From contig JAFDYX010000032.1 in NCBI GenBank assembly GCA_018267215.1, positions 1-64,000 on the forward strand: a DNA stretch of 64,000 nt, written 5' to 3'. Under the pieces are notes generated by a model that was not told the DNA's origin, ran no database searches, and saw only the letters and a program-made list of their open reading frames with translations. This DNA comes from Bacteroidota bacterium (GTDB taxonomy: Bacteria > Bacteroidota > Bacteroidia > Cytophagales > Cyclobacteriaceae). This document shows positions 54,360-63,641 of the stretch, in pieces (the stretch's first letter is position 1; each line of letters starts with the position of its first letter). The position numbers and the translations under genes are program-made.

Positions 54360-56657
54360 ATGACAGATAAAGTTAAACCACTTCACCGGCAGCCCGATGA
54401 TTTCGACTTTGAAAAACTGAGGGCTGTTTTCAGAAAAAAGCTTGGATGGATTATTGCTATTTTCCTTATTTGTAATCTGTCTGGTTATCTGGCCACCCGT
54501 TGGACGAAAGACAAATTTGAATCTGAATCGGAGCTCAAGTTGGACATTAAGCAAGATGCTACCGAGTTGGGCATCAATAAAATTGTGCAAGACCAAAATC
54601 TGGATATTGTCTCGGGCGAAATCGAGCAAATCAAATCCAAGCTTTTTCTCAGCCGTGTTATAGACTCGCTCGACCTGAAGGTAAGTTATTTCAGTGAAGG
54701 AAATGTACTCTTTAATGAGTTGTACAAAGCTTCTCCCTTCCGGGTTAACGTCATCACACCATCTGAGCAAATTCAAAATCAGCCTATCTATTTTTTTCCT
54801 GTCAGCGAAAACACATTTGCCATTAGTGTGGGTAAAAAAGATAAAAAAATTCAAGGAAAATATGATGAGCCCGTGCAGGTGGAAGATGCCGAAATAGTGC
54901 TGCATAACATCAGTCAGATTACCGAAAAAGACCCCAACGATTATTATTTTATTGTAAACAGCAAATCATATTTATTGAATTTTCTATCCAATAATCTATC
55001 GGTAGAACCGCTCAATTTTAATGCCCACACCATCCGCATCACCTTCAAAGATTATAATGCCAATAAAACCAGAGATATTGTCAATCAAATTGATTCGCTC
55101 TACATTCTGTACAGCAATGAGCAACAGCGCCTGGCCAACAAACAAAAAATAGACTGGCTGAATAAGGAACTGGAACAAGTGGAAAAACGGATGGAAGCTT
55201 ATGAAGACTACTTTGAAACGTTTACACTCCAGAACAAAAGCAGCAATCTGGGAGAAGACATCAAACGAACTATTCAACAAATCAACCGGATAGATTCGCA
55301 ACGATACGCTTACAACAAAAAAATAACTGAACTAAACAGTCTGGTAGAAAACTTAGCATCAGGAAAAAACCAACTAACTACTACTCCCCATTTATTTTTA
55401 CCCGACTTCTTAAATAAAAAAATAGATGTGCTGGCTTTACTGACGAAAGAAAAAAACAGGCTGGCGTTATCTTATAATGAAAACACCATTGCTTTCAGGC
55501 AAAAAGAAAAAGAAGTGAGCACGCTGAAGGATGATATCTTCAGTAACCTCAACCAGTTAAAAGAAAACTGGATGAAGGCAACTGCCGACTTGACCACCGC
55601 CAAACAAAAATTGGAACGAGAATTCAACGCGATGCCCGACAAAAATATCAGGTTCACTAAAAATCAGCGCTTCTATAATCTTTATTCTGATTTTTATTTG
55701 TCGATGATGCAATCCAAAGCGCAATTTGAAATTGCTCAGGCCGGCACTACACCCGATTTTAAAATTTTGTCGTCCGCCAGTTTCCCTTCTTCTCCGATAT
55801 GGCCGCGAAAATTAGTTTTTATTGCCATTGGCTTCACCGCCAGCCTTGTGCTCAATTTTTTCTTCATCGGTTTGGTTTACCTGTTGGACAACACCATTAC
55901 CAGCGCTAAAGAAATAGAACAACTGATTGAAGTACCCTTGCTGGGAGTTATACCTACTTCCAAAAATTCTTATGAGTCTGCCATCCAAATTAAAGACAAT
56001 CCCAAGTCTATGGTAAGCGAGGCCATCCGGTCGCTCCGCACCAATCTTGATTTTTTTACTTCGGGTGGAAACAAAAAAATAATTACTATTACCTCCACTG
56101 TTTCCGGAGAAGGAAAATCTTTTTTAGCTGCCAATCTGGGTGGTGTGCTGGCTCTGTCTAAAAAGAAAGTAGTGCTCATAGATCTGGATATGCGGAAACT
56201 GAAGAAGTCTGTGTTCGCGCGTGATGAAGACAACCAAAAAGGGCTAAGTACAATTTTAATCAGAAAGAACACGTGGCAAGATTGTCTTCGCACTACCGAA
56301 GTTGAAAATTTGTCTTTTCTTCCTTCGGGCCCTCATCCGCCCAATCCCTCCGAGCTTTTATTGAATGGCGAATTTGCTTCGTTAATTGAGGAACTGCAAC
56401 ATGAATTTGACTACATCATCATGGACACGCCCCCCGTTGGGTTAGTGACTGATGGCGTGATGGCCATGAATAAATCTGATTTCTCTATTTATGTTGTGCG
56501 CGCCAACTATTCTAAAAAAGAATTTGTAAAAAATATTGAACGGATAAAATCGGTAAACAAAATCAGCCACATTGCTGTGGTGCTGAACGCCTTGCCTCCG
56601 GTGGGCAAGGCGTATGGGTACGGATATTATGTTGACAAGCCGGGCAAAAAAATATAA
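54360..56657 (+). CDS. Wzc-like polysaccharide co-polymerase with tyrosine-kinase domain
   Basis: 765 residues. Wzz-type N-terminus with helix (LGWIIAIFLICNLSGYLATRW, ~30-50), a long coiled-coil periplasmic region (~230-420), second helix (LVFIAIGFTASLVLNFFFIGLVYLL, ~485-510), and a cytoplasmic BY-kinase domain. Kinase motifs are Walker A with Lys586 (SGEGKSFLA), Walker A' (VVLIDLDMRK) and Walker B (YIIMDTPPVG). The Tyr cluster at the end (KAYGYGYYVDKPG) is the likely autophosphorylation site. It sets chain length and export by cycling phosphorylation. The partner phosphatase overlaps its 3' end. Confidence 0.92.
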   Translation: MTDKVKPLHRQPDDFDFEKLRAVFRKKLGWIIAIFLICNLSGYLATRWTKDKFESESELKLDIKQDATELGINKIVQDQNLDIVSGEIEQIKSKLFLSRVIDSLDLKVSYFSEGNVLFNELYKASPFRVNVITPSEQIQNQPIYFFPVSENTFAISVGKKDKKIQGKYDEPVQVEDAEIVLHNISQITEKDPNDYYFIVNSKSYLLNFLSNNLSVEPLNFNAHTIRITFKDYNANKTRDIVNQIDSLYILYSNEQQRLANKQKIDWLNKELEQVEKRMEAYEDYFETFTLQNKSSNLGEDIKRTIQQINRIDSQRYAYNKKITELNSLVENLASGKNQLTTTPHLFLPDFLNKKIDVLALLTKEKNRLALSYNENTIAFRQKEKEVSTLKDDIFSNLNQLKENWMKATADLTTAKQKLEREFNAMPDKNIRFTKNQRFYNLYSDFYLSMMQSKAQFEIAQAGTTPDFKILSSASFPSSPIWPRKLVFIAIGFTASLVLNFFFIGLVYLLDNTITSAKEIEQLIEVPLLGVIPTSKNSYESAIQIKDNPKSMVSEAIRSLRTNLDFFTSGGNKKIITITSTVSGEGKSFLAANLGGVLALSKKKVVLIDLDMRKLKKSVFARDEDNQKGLSTILIRKNTWQDCLRTTEVENLSFLPSGPHPPNPSELLLNGEFASLIEELQHEFDYIIMDTPPVGLVTDGVMAMNKSDFSIYVVRANYSKKEFVKNIERIKSVNKISHIAVVLNALPPVGKAYGYGYYVDKPGKKI

Positions 56658-57378
56658 TTCGTTGTTTTCGTTATTTAAAAAGAAATTAAGCTCTACTCCG
56701 TTGCGGGCGGATATCCATTCGCACCTGCTGCCCGCCATAGACGATGGCGTAGCCGACTTCGATGAATCCATCCGGGTAATACAGCAACTACACGAACTGG
56801 GGTATCAAAAATTGATTACCACACCACACATCAAAAGCGACTCCTACCGCAACACACCTGCTGTCATCCATCAAAAGTGGTTCGAGTTGAAAGAAGCAAT
56901 CAGTCATTATCATCTCCCTGTTGAAATAGAAGTGGCCGCAGAATATTATCTCGACAGTTGGTTGATCCATCAGGTTGATACCAACCAACCCCTTCTCACA
57001 TTTGGCGATAAGTATTTTCTCTTTGAGATCAACTACATTACCGAACCTTATCAACTCAACGATTTTATTTTTAAACTTATCACACTGGGCTACAAGCCGG
57101 TGCTGGCACACCCGGAGCGCTATTTGTCTATGACGATGAGCCGAATAGAAGACTTGCACTACCGCGGGGTTTTACTGCAAGCCAACATCATGTCTTTCAC
57201 AGACTATTACACGAAGCCTATCAGAAGATTTGTTTCGCAGATGGTAGATAAAGGATGGATTAATTTTTTAGGAAGTGATTGCCATGGAGCACATCACCTC
57301 AAACCTATTTCAGATGCTTTCCATTCCAGACATTTTAAAAAAGCACTTGACCTTCCGTTGCTGAACTATCAACTTTAG
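56629..57378 (+). CDS. CpsB/YwqE-type PHP tyrosine-protein phosphatase
   Basis: The start is ambiguous: ATG at 56629 overlaps the kinase gene by 29 bases, ATG at 56614 by 44; the later one is listed. 249 residues. PHP-domain metal motifs: ADIHSHLLPAIDDGVADF, ITTPHIKSDSY, EVAAEYYLD, PVLAHPERY and FLGSDCHGAHH, as in CpsB/YwqE. These manganese-dependent enzymes remove phosphate from the Tyr cluster of Wzc-type kinases. The overlap indicates coupled translation with the kinase gene. Confidence 0.9.
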   Translation: MLTSRAKKYNSLFSLFKKKLSSTPLRADIHSHLLPAIDDGVADFDESIRVIQQLHELGYQKLITTPHIKSDSYRNTPAVIHQKWFELKEAISHYHLPVEIEVAAEYYLDSWLIHQVDTNQPLLTFGDKYFLFEINYITEPYQLNDFIFKLITLGYKPVLAHPERYLSMTMSRIEDLHYRGVLLQANIMSFTDYYTKPIRRFVSQMVDKGWINFLGSDCHGAHHLKPISDAFHSRHFKKALDLPLLNYQL

Positions 57379-57382
57379 TTTT

Positions 57383-58354
57383 ATGATCGCGATAACCGGA
57401 GCCAGCGGACTATTGGGAAATTTTATTACGAGAAAATTTATTTCTTCGGGCGAAACGGTGGTGGGCATCAAGCGCAACAACAGTGACCTCAGTATGATGA
57501 ATGATATTTCTCCGCACATCAGTTGGCGGGAGGCCGACATAACCGACAGCCGCTCCCTTGTCGAATCGTTTCAAGGTGTTCACACCGTTATCCATGCTGC
57601 GGCATTAGTTTCATTTGACCCGCGTGATAAAGAAAAAATATTTTCAAACAATGTAGAAGGAACACAAAATGTAGTGAATGCTTGCCTAAGCGCCAACGTA
57701 AAACGCTTGATCTACATTAGTTCGGTGGCTGCCCTAGGAAGAAAAAAAGGAAATTTTCAGTTAGACGAAGAAAGCAAATGGGAAGAGAGCAGTACCAACT
57801 CCGACTATGCCCAATCGAAATACCTAGCAGAGTTAGAAATATATCGCGGCCGCGAAGAAGGGTTGTCTGTTTCCATTGTTTGTCCCTCCGTCATTCTGGC
57901 ACCTGCCAACCGGCACAAAAGCAGCGCACAACTTTTTAATTATGTTTTGAACGAACGAAAATTTTACAGCGAGGCTACTATCAATTTTGTGGATGCGCGC
58001 GATGTAGCTGAAATGGTTTGGTCTGTTTTTAAAAAACCTGCGATTGAAAAAGTGATTGCCAATGCCGGCACGGTTCCGCTGAAAGAACTGCTGAGCCAGA
58101 TTGCGCTGCGGCTCGACAAGAAAGCCCCGACTATAAAAATCAACAAAAAAATTCTACGGCTGGCGGCTTGGCTCGAAGAATGGCGCTGCCGCCTCACAGG
58201 CCAAGAGATGCTGATCAGTCGGCAATCGGTAAAATCAGCTCAAGGCAGTTTTACCTACGTCAATAAAAAATCTGTTGACCAACTGGGGATGCGCTACACA
58301 CCCCTGTCGGAAACGCTGGATTGGTGCTGTGCGCACTACCGACATTTACAATAA
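57383..58354 (+). CDS. Extended SDR (NAD-dependent epimerase/reductase)
   Basis: 323 residues. Rossmann motif TGASGLLGNFI at the start, the downstream Asp of the NAD-binding fold (READITD), HAAALVSFDP, catalytic YAQSK with upstream ISSVAALG, and an extended C-terminus. It resembles the dihydroflavonol reductase/sugar epimerase branch. Its place 4 bases after the phosphatase in the polysaccharide cluster suggests nucleotide-sugar work, but C-terminal binding residues do not identify a substrate. Confidence 0.85.
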   Translation: MIAITGASGLLGNFITRKFISSGETVVGIKRNNSDLSMMNDISPHISWREADITDSRSLVESFQGVHTVIHAAALVSFDPRDKEKIFSNNVEGTQNVVNACLSANVKRLIYISSVAALGRKKGNFQLDEESKWEESSTNSDYAQSKYLAELEIYRGREEGLSVSIVCPSVILAPANRHKSSAQLFNYVLNERKFYSEATINFVDARDVAEMVWSVFKKPAIEKVIANAGTVPLKELLSQIALRLDKKAPTIKINKKILRLAAWLEEWRCRLTGQEMLISRQSVKSAQGSFTYVNKKSVDQLGMRYTPLSETLDWCCAHYRHLQ

Positions 58355-58372
58355 ACAATCCAAAATAGCAAC

Positions 58373-58403
58373 TTGCACTTGTTTTTTTTATCGTTCAATT
58401 TTG
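58373..58403 (+). promoter_or_regulatory. Candidate promoter for the TPR/ComA operon
   Basis: TTG at 58373-58375 and CAATTTTG at 58396-58403, one base off TAnnTTTG, are 20 bases apart, close to Bacteroidota housekeeping spacing. About 64 bases separate it from the ATG at 58468. Confidence 0.35.
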
Positions 58404-58467
58404 CAACGGAAAAGGAAAGTTTTTGGTGTGTTGATTTTTAGTAATTTTAGGTAAACGAATTCGCACG

Positions 58468-59877
58468 ATGCCTCAAGAATTCAGAAAACGTGAAGAAGAA
58501 GACGAGTTGATCAAGCGCTACGAAGAGAGCCTCCGAAAGAACGCCAACGAATTTTACGACATCGACTCTTACGAAATCATCATTGATCATTATCTGGCCA
58601 ATGCCAAGTTTAAAAAAGCTTTGGTAGCTGTTAACCAAGCCATCCATCAATTTCCGTTTTCTACCGATCTGCTTTCTGTCAAAGCGCAGGTACTCTCTCA
58701 CCTCAAGCAATACGATGAGGCGTATGAGCTGCTGGAAACAGCCAAGCAACTTCATCCCTACGATTTGGAAATTTATTTTACGATGGGTTCCGTTCGCTCC
58801 CTGCAAGGCAAACATCAGGAAGCCATTGCCTTGTATGAAGAAGCCCTGCTGTTTGCAGATGAGAGCCACGATGAACTGTATTACAATATTGGCTTAGCTT
58901 ACCAAAGTCTGGAAGATTATGATCAGGCCATTGCACACTACAAAAAATCTATTGAATTAAATCTCTCGCACGAAGGCTCTCTCTACGAGTTGGCCTTTTG
59001 CCTCGATATAGTTGGGCAATTAGAAAGCAGTTTGGCCTACTATAAAAAATTTATTGATGAAGACCCCTACTCTACCGCAGCGTGGTATAATTTAGGTATC
59101 ATTCACAATAAACTGGAGCAATATGAAGAAGCTGTAGAAGCTTATGGTTACGCCCTGGCCATAGACGATAATTTTGCTTCGGCTCGTTTTAATATGGGCA
59201 ACTCGCTGATGAACCTTGGCCAATACAACGAGGCCTTAGAAGAGTTTAAGAAGACGATGGAGATTGAAGGCCCCAGCCCGGAAGTATATTGCTGCATTGG
59301 GGCAGCCTACGAAGGACTGGAGCAGTACGACCTCGGCCTGAAGTATTTTCAAAAATCAATTAAGCTGGATTCGCTGTATGACGATGCTATTTTTGGTGCC
59401 GGCAACTGCTTGGAAAAGCAAGGCAAGTGGTATCAGGCTTTGCATTTTTTCAATAAAGCCATCAAACTTAGCAGCGACCATGCCGAGTATTGGAAAGCCG
59501 CTGCCCATGCCGAGTATAAAATCGGGAATATCATTTCAAGCATCAGTGCCTACGAAGAAGCCGCCCATCTCGATCCGCAAGACAAAGAGACGTGGCTAAA
59601 CTGGTCTTTCATATACTTTGAGCAGGGCGAACCACTCAAAGCTATTGACGTATTGATGCAAGGCTTGCTGGAAATGCCCGATGAAGTTGAATTTTTTTAC
59701 CGGATGACGGCCTACCTCATCGAAGCCGGAAAATTTAAAGAAGCCATGTCCTATCTGGAACTTGCCTTGAGCTTAAATTTTGAAGCACACCATACCCTGT
59801 TCGATTTCTTTCCGAAACTCGCCACCCAAAAGGCTCTTTTTAAAATCATTGACCAATACCGAACCGACAAGCAATGA
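58468..59877 (+). CDS. Cytoplasmic TPR-repeat protein
   Basis: 469 residues, no signal peptide, very acidic. About a dozen TPR units, for example LYYNIGLAYQSLEDYDQAIAHY, AWYNLGIIHNKLEQYEEAVEAY and ARFNMGNSLMNLGQYNEALEEF, cover nearly the whole chain. It is a protein-interaction scaffold; no enzyme motif is seen. It overlaps the phosphosulfolactate synthase gene by four bases (ATGA), so translation of the two is coupled, an odd pairing that may point to a functional link. Confidence 0.87.
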   Translation: MPQEFRKREEEDELIKRYEESLRKNANEFYDIDSYEIIIDHYLANAKFKKALVAVNQAIHQFPFSTDLLSVKAQVLSHLKQYDEAYELLETAKQLHPYDLEIYFTMGSVRSLQGKHQEAIALYEEALLFADESHDELYYNIGLAYQSLEDYDQAIAHYKKSIELNLSHEGSLYELAFCLDIVGQLESSLAYYKKFIDEDPYSTAAWYNLGIIHNKLEQYEEAVEAYGYALAIDDNFASARFNMGNSLMNLGQYNEALEEFKKTMEIEGPSPEVYCCIGAAYEGLEQYDLGLKYFQKSIKLDSLYDDAIFGAGNCLEKQGKWYQALHFFNKAIKLSSDHAEYWKAAAHAEYKIGNIISSISAYEEAAHLDPQDKETWLNWSFIYFEQGEPLKAIDVLMQGLLEMPDEVEFFYRMTAYLIEAGKFKEAMSYLELALSLNFEAHHTLFDFFPKLATQKALFKIIDQYRTDKQ

Positions 59878-60677
59878 ACTATCATCTTTCAAAACTACCC
59901 GAGCGCACGGCCAAGCCTCGGCAAGCTGGATTTACAATGGCCATGGACAAAGGGCTGAGCGTGCGCGAAGCCGAAGACTTCATGAGCATTGCTGCCCACC
60001 ATGTTGATATTGTAAAACTCGGATGGGCTACTTCCTACGTTACGCCCAACCTGAAAGAAAAAATAAAAGTATATCACGATGCAGGCGTTCCATGCTACTT
60101 TGGTGGTACGTTGTTTGAAGCATTTGTCATCCGTGATCAGTTTGATGACTATCGCAGGGTATTGGATGAATATAACCTGCGCTTTGCAGAAGTTTCTGAC
60201 GGCTCTATTGATTTGGAGCACGACAAAAAACTCAGCTACATTTCGCAATTAGCCAAGCAAGTAACGGTACTCAGCGAAGTGGGCTCGAAAGATGCCGACA
60301 AAATTATTCCGCCTTACCAGTGGATAGAGTTGATGCAAAGCGAACTGGATGCCGGATCGTGGAAAGTAATAGGCGAAGCCCGCGAAAGTGGCAATGTAGG
60401 TTTGTTCCGTTCTACGGGCGAGGTACGTTCTGGATTAGTGCAGGAGATATTGACCAAAATTCCTTTTGAAAAAATTATCTGGGAAGCCCCGCAAAAAGCA
60501 CAGCAGGTGTGGTTCATCCAGTTGTTGGGCGCCAATGTAAATTTGGGCAACATTGCCCCAAATGATGTCATTCCTCTGGAAACCATACGTCTAGGCTTAC
60601 GGGGCGATACATTCCTCCATTTTCTGGGAATTGCGCGAAAAAAAGACAATACAGCCCCTCCCTTTCATGCAGACTGA
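59874..60677 (+). CDS. comA: Phosphosulfolactate synthase (ComA family)
   Basis: 267 residues, TIM barrel. Family landmarks: GFTMAMDKGLSVREAEDFM, VDIVKLGWATSYV, GVPCYFGGTLFEAFVI, FAEVSDGSIDL, VLSEVGSKDADKIIPPYQWIELM, KVIGEARESGNVGLF, IIWEAPQKAQQVWFIQLLG and VIPLETIRLGLRGDTF. ComA adds sulfite to phosphoenolpyruvate to make phosphosulfolactate, the first step of coenzyme M synthesis in archaea; bacterial members also feed sulfolactate. No comB-comE genes are near. In gliding Cytophagales, whose lipids include cysteate-derived sulfonolipids, it might supply the sulfonate; that is inference. Confidence 0.85.
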   Translation: MNYHLSKLPERTAKPRQAGFTMAMDKGLSVREAEDFMSIAAHHVDIVKLGWATSYVTPNLKEKIKVYHDAGVPCYFGGTLFEAFVIRDQFDDYRRVLDEYNLRFAEVSDGSIDLEHDKKLSYISQLAKQVTVLSEVGSKDADKIIPPYQWIELMQSELDAGSWKVIGEARESGNVGLFRSTGEVRSGLVQEILTKIPFEKIIWEAPQKAQQVWFIQLLGANVNLGNIAPNDVIPLETIRLGLRGDTFLHFLGIARKKDNTAPPFHAD

Positions 60678-60718
60678 GTTATTTCATGTCTCCATTAAAT
60701 AATTTATTACATACCCGG

Positions 60719-60751
60719 TGGGCAAAGACCCAGAGCGAGTAGCTTTGCCCA
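60719..60751 (+). other. 9-bp inverted repeat between comA and aroE
   Basis: TGGGCAAAG (60719-60727) and CTTTGCCCA (60743-60751) pair perfectly around a 15-base loop, 42 bases after the ComA stop. The right arm is followed by ACTCAAAAAAATTAATTT, A-rich rather than T-rich, so it is not a standard terminator on this strand. It could be an operator or an mRNA-stabilising hairpin. Confidence 0.45.
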
Positions 60752-60795
60752 ACTCAAAAAAATTAATTTACTCCCCCTACATTTATTTTTTAAAC

Positions 60796-61539
60796 ATGGA
60801 AAAAAAATTTGGCTTAATCGGTTCTACACTTAGTCATTCATTTTCTAAATCATATTTCGATGAAAAATTTTTTCGCGAAGGCCTGCGCGACTATCACTAC
60901 GAACTCTACCCGCTCAATAGTGTGGACGAGTTAAAAAAATTAATCTCTGAAAATCCAGAACTGACCGGGCTCAATGTTACCATCCCTTACAAAGAACAGG
61001 TCATTAAATTTTTGAACGACATTGATCCTTCCGCTAAAAATATCGGGGCCGTCAACGTAGTGAAAATCCAAAACGGAAAATTGACCGGCTTCAATACCGA
61101 CAGCGAAGCATTTTATGAAACCGTGGAACGGTGGTTTCCAAAAATCAAAAATGCTAAAGCTCTCATCTTAGGCACGGGCGGTTCTTCTAAGGCGGTGCAG
61201 CAAGCACTGAAAAAATTATCCATCCCGTTTGAGGTTGTTTCGCGCGAGAAAGGAAAAGCACACCACACCTACGAATCGTTGAATACCGACAAGGCTATCC
61301 TCTCGGAAGCCAACCTGCTGATCAACACCACCCCGTTGGGCATGACACCCAACACCAACACCTTCCCCCCTATTGACTACGAACTGATCACACCACAACA
61401 CTACGTGTACGATCTGATCTACAACCCGGCTCGCACATTGTTTATCCAAAAAGCGGAAATGCACGGAGCCAATGTCAAAAACGGATTGGAGATGCTACAC
61501 ATCCAGGCAGAAAAGGCCTGGGCTATTTGGAATAACTAA
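60796..61539 (+). CDS. aroE: Shikimate dehydrogenase
   Basis: ATG at 60796 (MEKKFGLIGSTLSHS) is the natural start; the frame extends back to a GTG at 60718 through a hairpin. 247 residues. Shikimate-binding serines in GSTLSHSFS, catalytic Lys66 in NVTIPYK and Asp102 in FNTDSEA match the E. coli enzyme (65/102). The NADP-binding turn is LGTGGSSKAVQ and the late NGLEMLHIQAEKAW fits. It reduces 3-dehydroshikimate in aromatic amino-acid synthesis. The chain is ~25 residues shorter than E. coli AroE, common in Bacteroidota. Confidence 0.93.
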   Translation: MEKKFGLIGSTLSHSFSKSYFDEKFFREGLRDYHYELYPLNSVDELKKLISENPELTGLNVTIPYKEQVIKFLNDIDPSAKNIGAVNVVKIQNGKLTGFNTDSEAFYETVERWFPKIKNAKALILGTGGSSKAVQQALKKLSIPFEVVSREKGKAHHTYESLNTDKAILSEANLLINTTPLGMTPNTNTFPPIDYELITPQHYVYDLIYNPARTLFIQKAEMHGANVKNGLEMLHIQAEKAWAIWNN

Positions 61540-61612
61540 TCCTATTGCTATCCCGATGAAACGTTAGTTGAAGTTCATCTATCGGAATGAACAATTAACG
61601 CTAACTTTCAGC

Positions 61613-63637
61613 ATGGATTTTAAACTCTCCAGTGAATATTCGCCCACCGGTGATCAGCCAACAGCTATCAAACAATTAGTGAAGGGCTTGGAGGAGGGGG
61701 AGCCGCATCAGACCCTGCTGGGTGTAACCGGCTCAGGCAAAACATTTACCATTGCCAACGTCATCTCTCAAATCAACCGACCCACACTGGTGCTGAGTCA
61801 CAATAAAACGTTGGCCGCTCAGCTGTATGGCGAGTTCAAACAATTCTTTCCCGACAATGCCATCGAATACTTTATTTCGTACTACGACTATTACCAGCCC
61901 GAGGCTTTCATCCCTTCTTCTAACCTCTACATCGAAAAAGATTTATCCATCAATGAAGAAATTGAAAAGCTGCGGCTGAGCGCTACCTCCTCGCTGCTAA
62001 CGGGCAGGCGCGATGTGCTGGTGGTAGCGTCCGTCAGTTGCATTTATGGTATTGGCAACCCCGAAGAGTTCGGCAAAAACAGGATAGAGTTGGGCGTAGG
62101 CCAGCGCATACCGCGCAACAAACTTTTATTTACACTGGTAGATATTTTATACAGCCGCACCGAAGCAGAATTTAAACGAGGCACCTTTCGCGTCAAAGGC
62201 GACACGGTAGATGTGTACCTGGCTTATGCTGACTATGCTTTGCGGTTTTATTTTTTTGGCGATGAAGTGGAGGCCATTCAGGCAATTGAGCCCGACAGTG
62301 GCAAAAAAATTTCTGACGAGCGCAGAGTAACTATTTTTCCTGCCAACTTATTTGTAACCGGCAAAGAATCGCTCAACCGGGCTATCCATGAAATACAAGA
62401 TGACATGATGCTGCAGGTGGGCATGTTCGAGCAAGAAAAAAAATATCTCGAAGCCAAGCGCCTGAAAGAACGCACTGAATTTGATCTGGAGATGATGCGC
62501 GAGTTAGGTTACTGCAGCGGCATAGAAAACTACTCGCGCTACTTCGACCGCAGAAAAGCCGGGGGCCGCCCCTTCTGCTTGCTCGATTATTTTCCTGACG
62601 ATTACCTGATGGTAATAGATGAAAGCCACGTTACCCTGCCGCAGATTCGCGCCATGTGGGGTGGCGACCGCTCGCGCAAAGTAAACTTGGTGGACTATGG
62701 ATTTCGCCTGCCTTCGGCCATGGACAACCGGCCGCTGACTTTCAATGAGTTTGAGTCTATGCTCAATCAGGTTATTTATGTAAGCGCTACACCTGCCGAA
62801 TACGAGTTGCGAAAATCGGAAGGTATTATTGTGGAGCAGTTGATTCGCCCCACAGGCTTGCTCGATCCGGAAATTGATGTGCGCCCCAGCAAAAACCAAA
62901 TTGACGATTTATTAGAAGAAATTGATGAGCGTGTAAAAAAGAAAGAGCGTGTGTTGGTTACCACACTCACGAAGCGTATGGCCGAAGAGCTGACTAAGTT
63001 TTTAGAGCGTGCGGCCGTTAAGTGCCGTTACATACACAGCGAAGTGCAGACACTTGACCGCGTGGAAATTTTGCGCGAACTCCGCCTCGGTGTGTTCGAT
63101 GTGCTGGTGGGCGTAAACCTGCTGCGCGAAGGGCTCGACCTGCCCGAAGTGTCGCTGGTAGCCATCATGGATGCCGACAAAGAAGGCTTCTTGCGCAACC
63201 ATCGGTCGCTGGTGCAAACCATTGGCCGGGCTGCACGCAACGAAAACGGGCGCGTCATCATGTATGCCGACAAGGTAACTGAATCTATGCAGGTAGCCAT
63301 AGACGAAACCAACCGGAGGCGGAAAGTGCAAATGGACTACAATCTGGCGCATGGCATCAAACCCCGTACTGTACTTAAATCAAAAGATGCCATCTTGGGG
63401 CAAACGAAGGTGGCCGATGCCAAAAAGTCTATTAAAAAATATTATATCGAAGAAGAAGAAAAATCGTTGGCAGCCGACCCCGTGGCCGCCTACATGACGA
63501 AAGAAGAATTAACAAAAATGATAGACCGCACCAAAAAAGCGATGGAGAAGGCCGCCAAAGAACTGGAGTTTATGGAAGCCGCCCGCTTGCGCGATGAGTA
63601 CTTAGCACTGCAAAAATTAACAGAAAATAAAAGATGA
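61613..63637 (+). CDS. uvrB: Excinuclease ABC subunit B
   Basis: ATG at 61613 (MDFKLSSEYSPTGDQPTAI) is the conserved UvrB start; the frame opens at a TTG 45 bases earlier. 674 residues. Helicase motif I GVTGSGKT (37-44), the damage-binding beta-hairpin region YYDYYQPEAFIPSSNLYIEKD, DESHVTLPQ (motif II), SATPAEYE, LLREGLDLPEVSLVAI and QTIGRAARN (motif VI) are all present. A C-terminal UVR helix (FMEAARLRDEYLAL) is the UvrC contact. It works in nucleotide-excision repair. The next gene starts 4 bases after its stop. Confidence 0.96.
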   Translation: MDFKLSSEYSPTGDQPTAIKQLVKGLEEGEPHQTLLGVTGSGKTFTIANVISQINRPTLVLSHNKTLAAQLYGEFKQFFPDNAIEYFISYYDYYQPEAFIPSSNLYIEKDLSINEEIEKLRLSATSSLLTGRRDVLVVASVSCIYGIGNPEEFGKNRIELGVGQRIPRNKLLFTLVDILYSRTEAEFKRGTFRVKGDTVDVYLAYADYALRFYFFGDEVEAIQAIEPDSGKKISDERRVTIFPANLFVTGKESLNRAIHEIQDDMMLQVGMFEQEKKYLEAKRLKERTEFDLEMMRELGYCSGIENYSRYFDRRKAGGRPFCLLDYFPDDYLMVIDESHVTLPQIRAMWGGDRSRKVNLVDYGFRLPSAMDNRPLTFNEFESMLNQVIYVSATPAEYELRKSEGIIVEQLIRPTGLLDPEIDVRPSKNQIDDLLEEIDERVKKKERVLVTTLTKRMAEELTKFLERAAVKCRYIHSEVQTLDRVEILRELRLGVFDVLVGVNLLREGLDLPEVSLVAIMDADKEGFLRNHRSLVQTIGRAARNENGRVIMYADKVTESMQVAIDETNRRRKVQMDYNLAHGIKPRTVLKSKDAILGQTKVADAKKSIKKYYIEEEEKSLAADPVAAYMTKEELTKMIDRTKKAMEKAAKELEFMEAARLRDEYLALQKLTENKR

Positions 63638-63641
63638 AATC

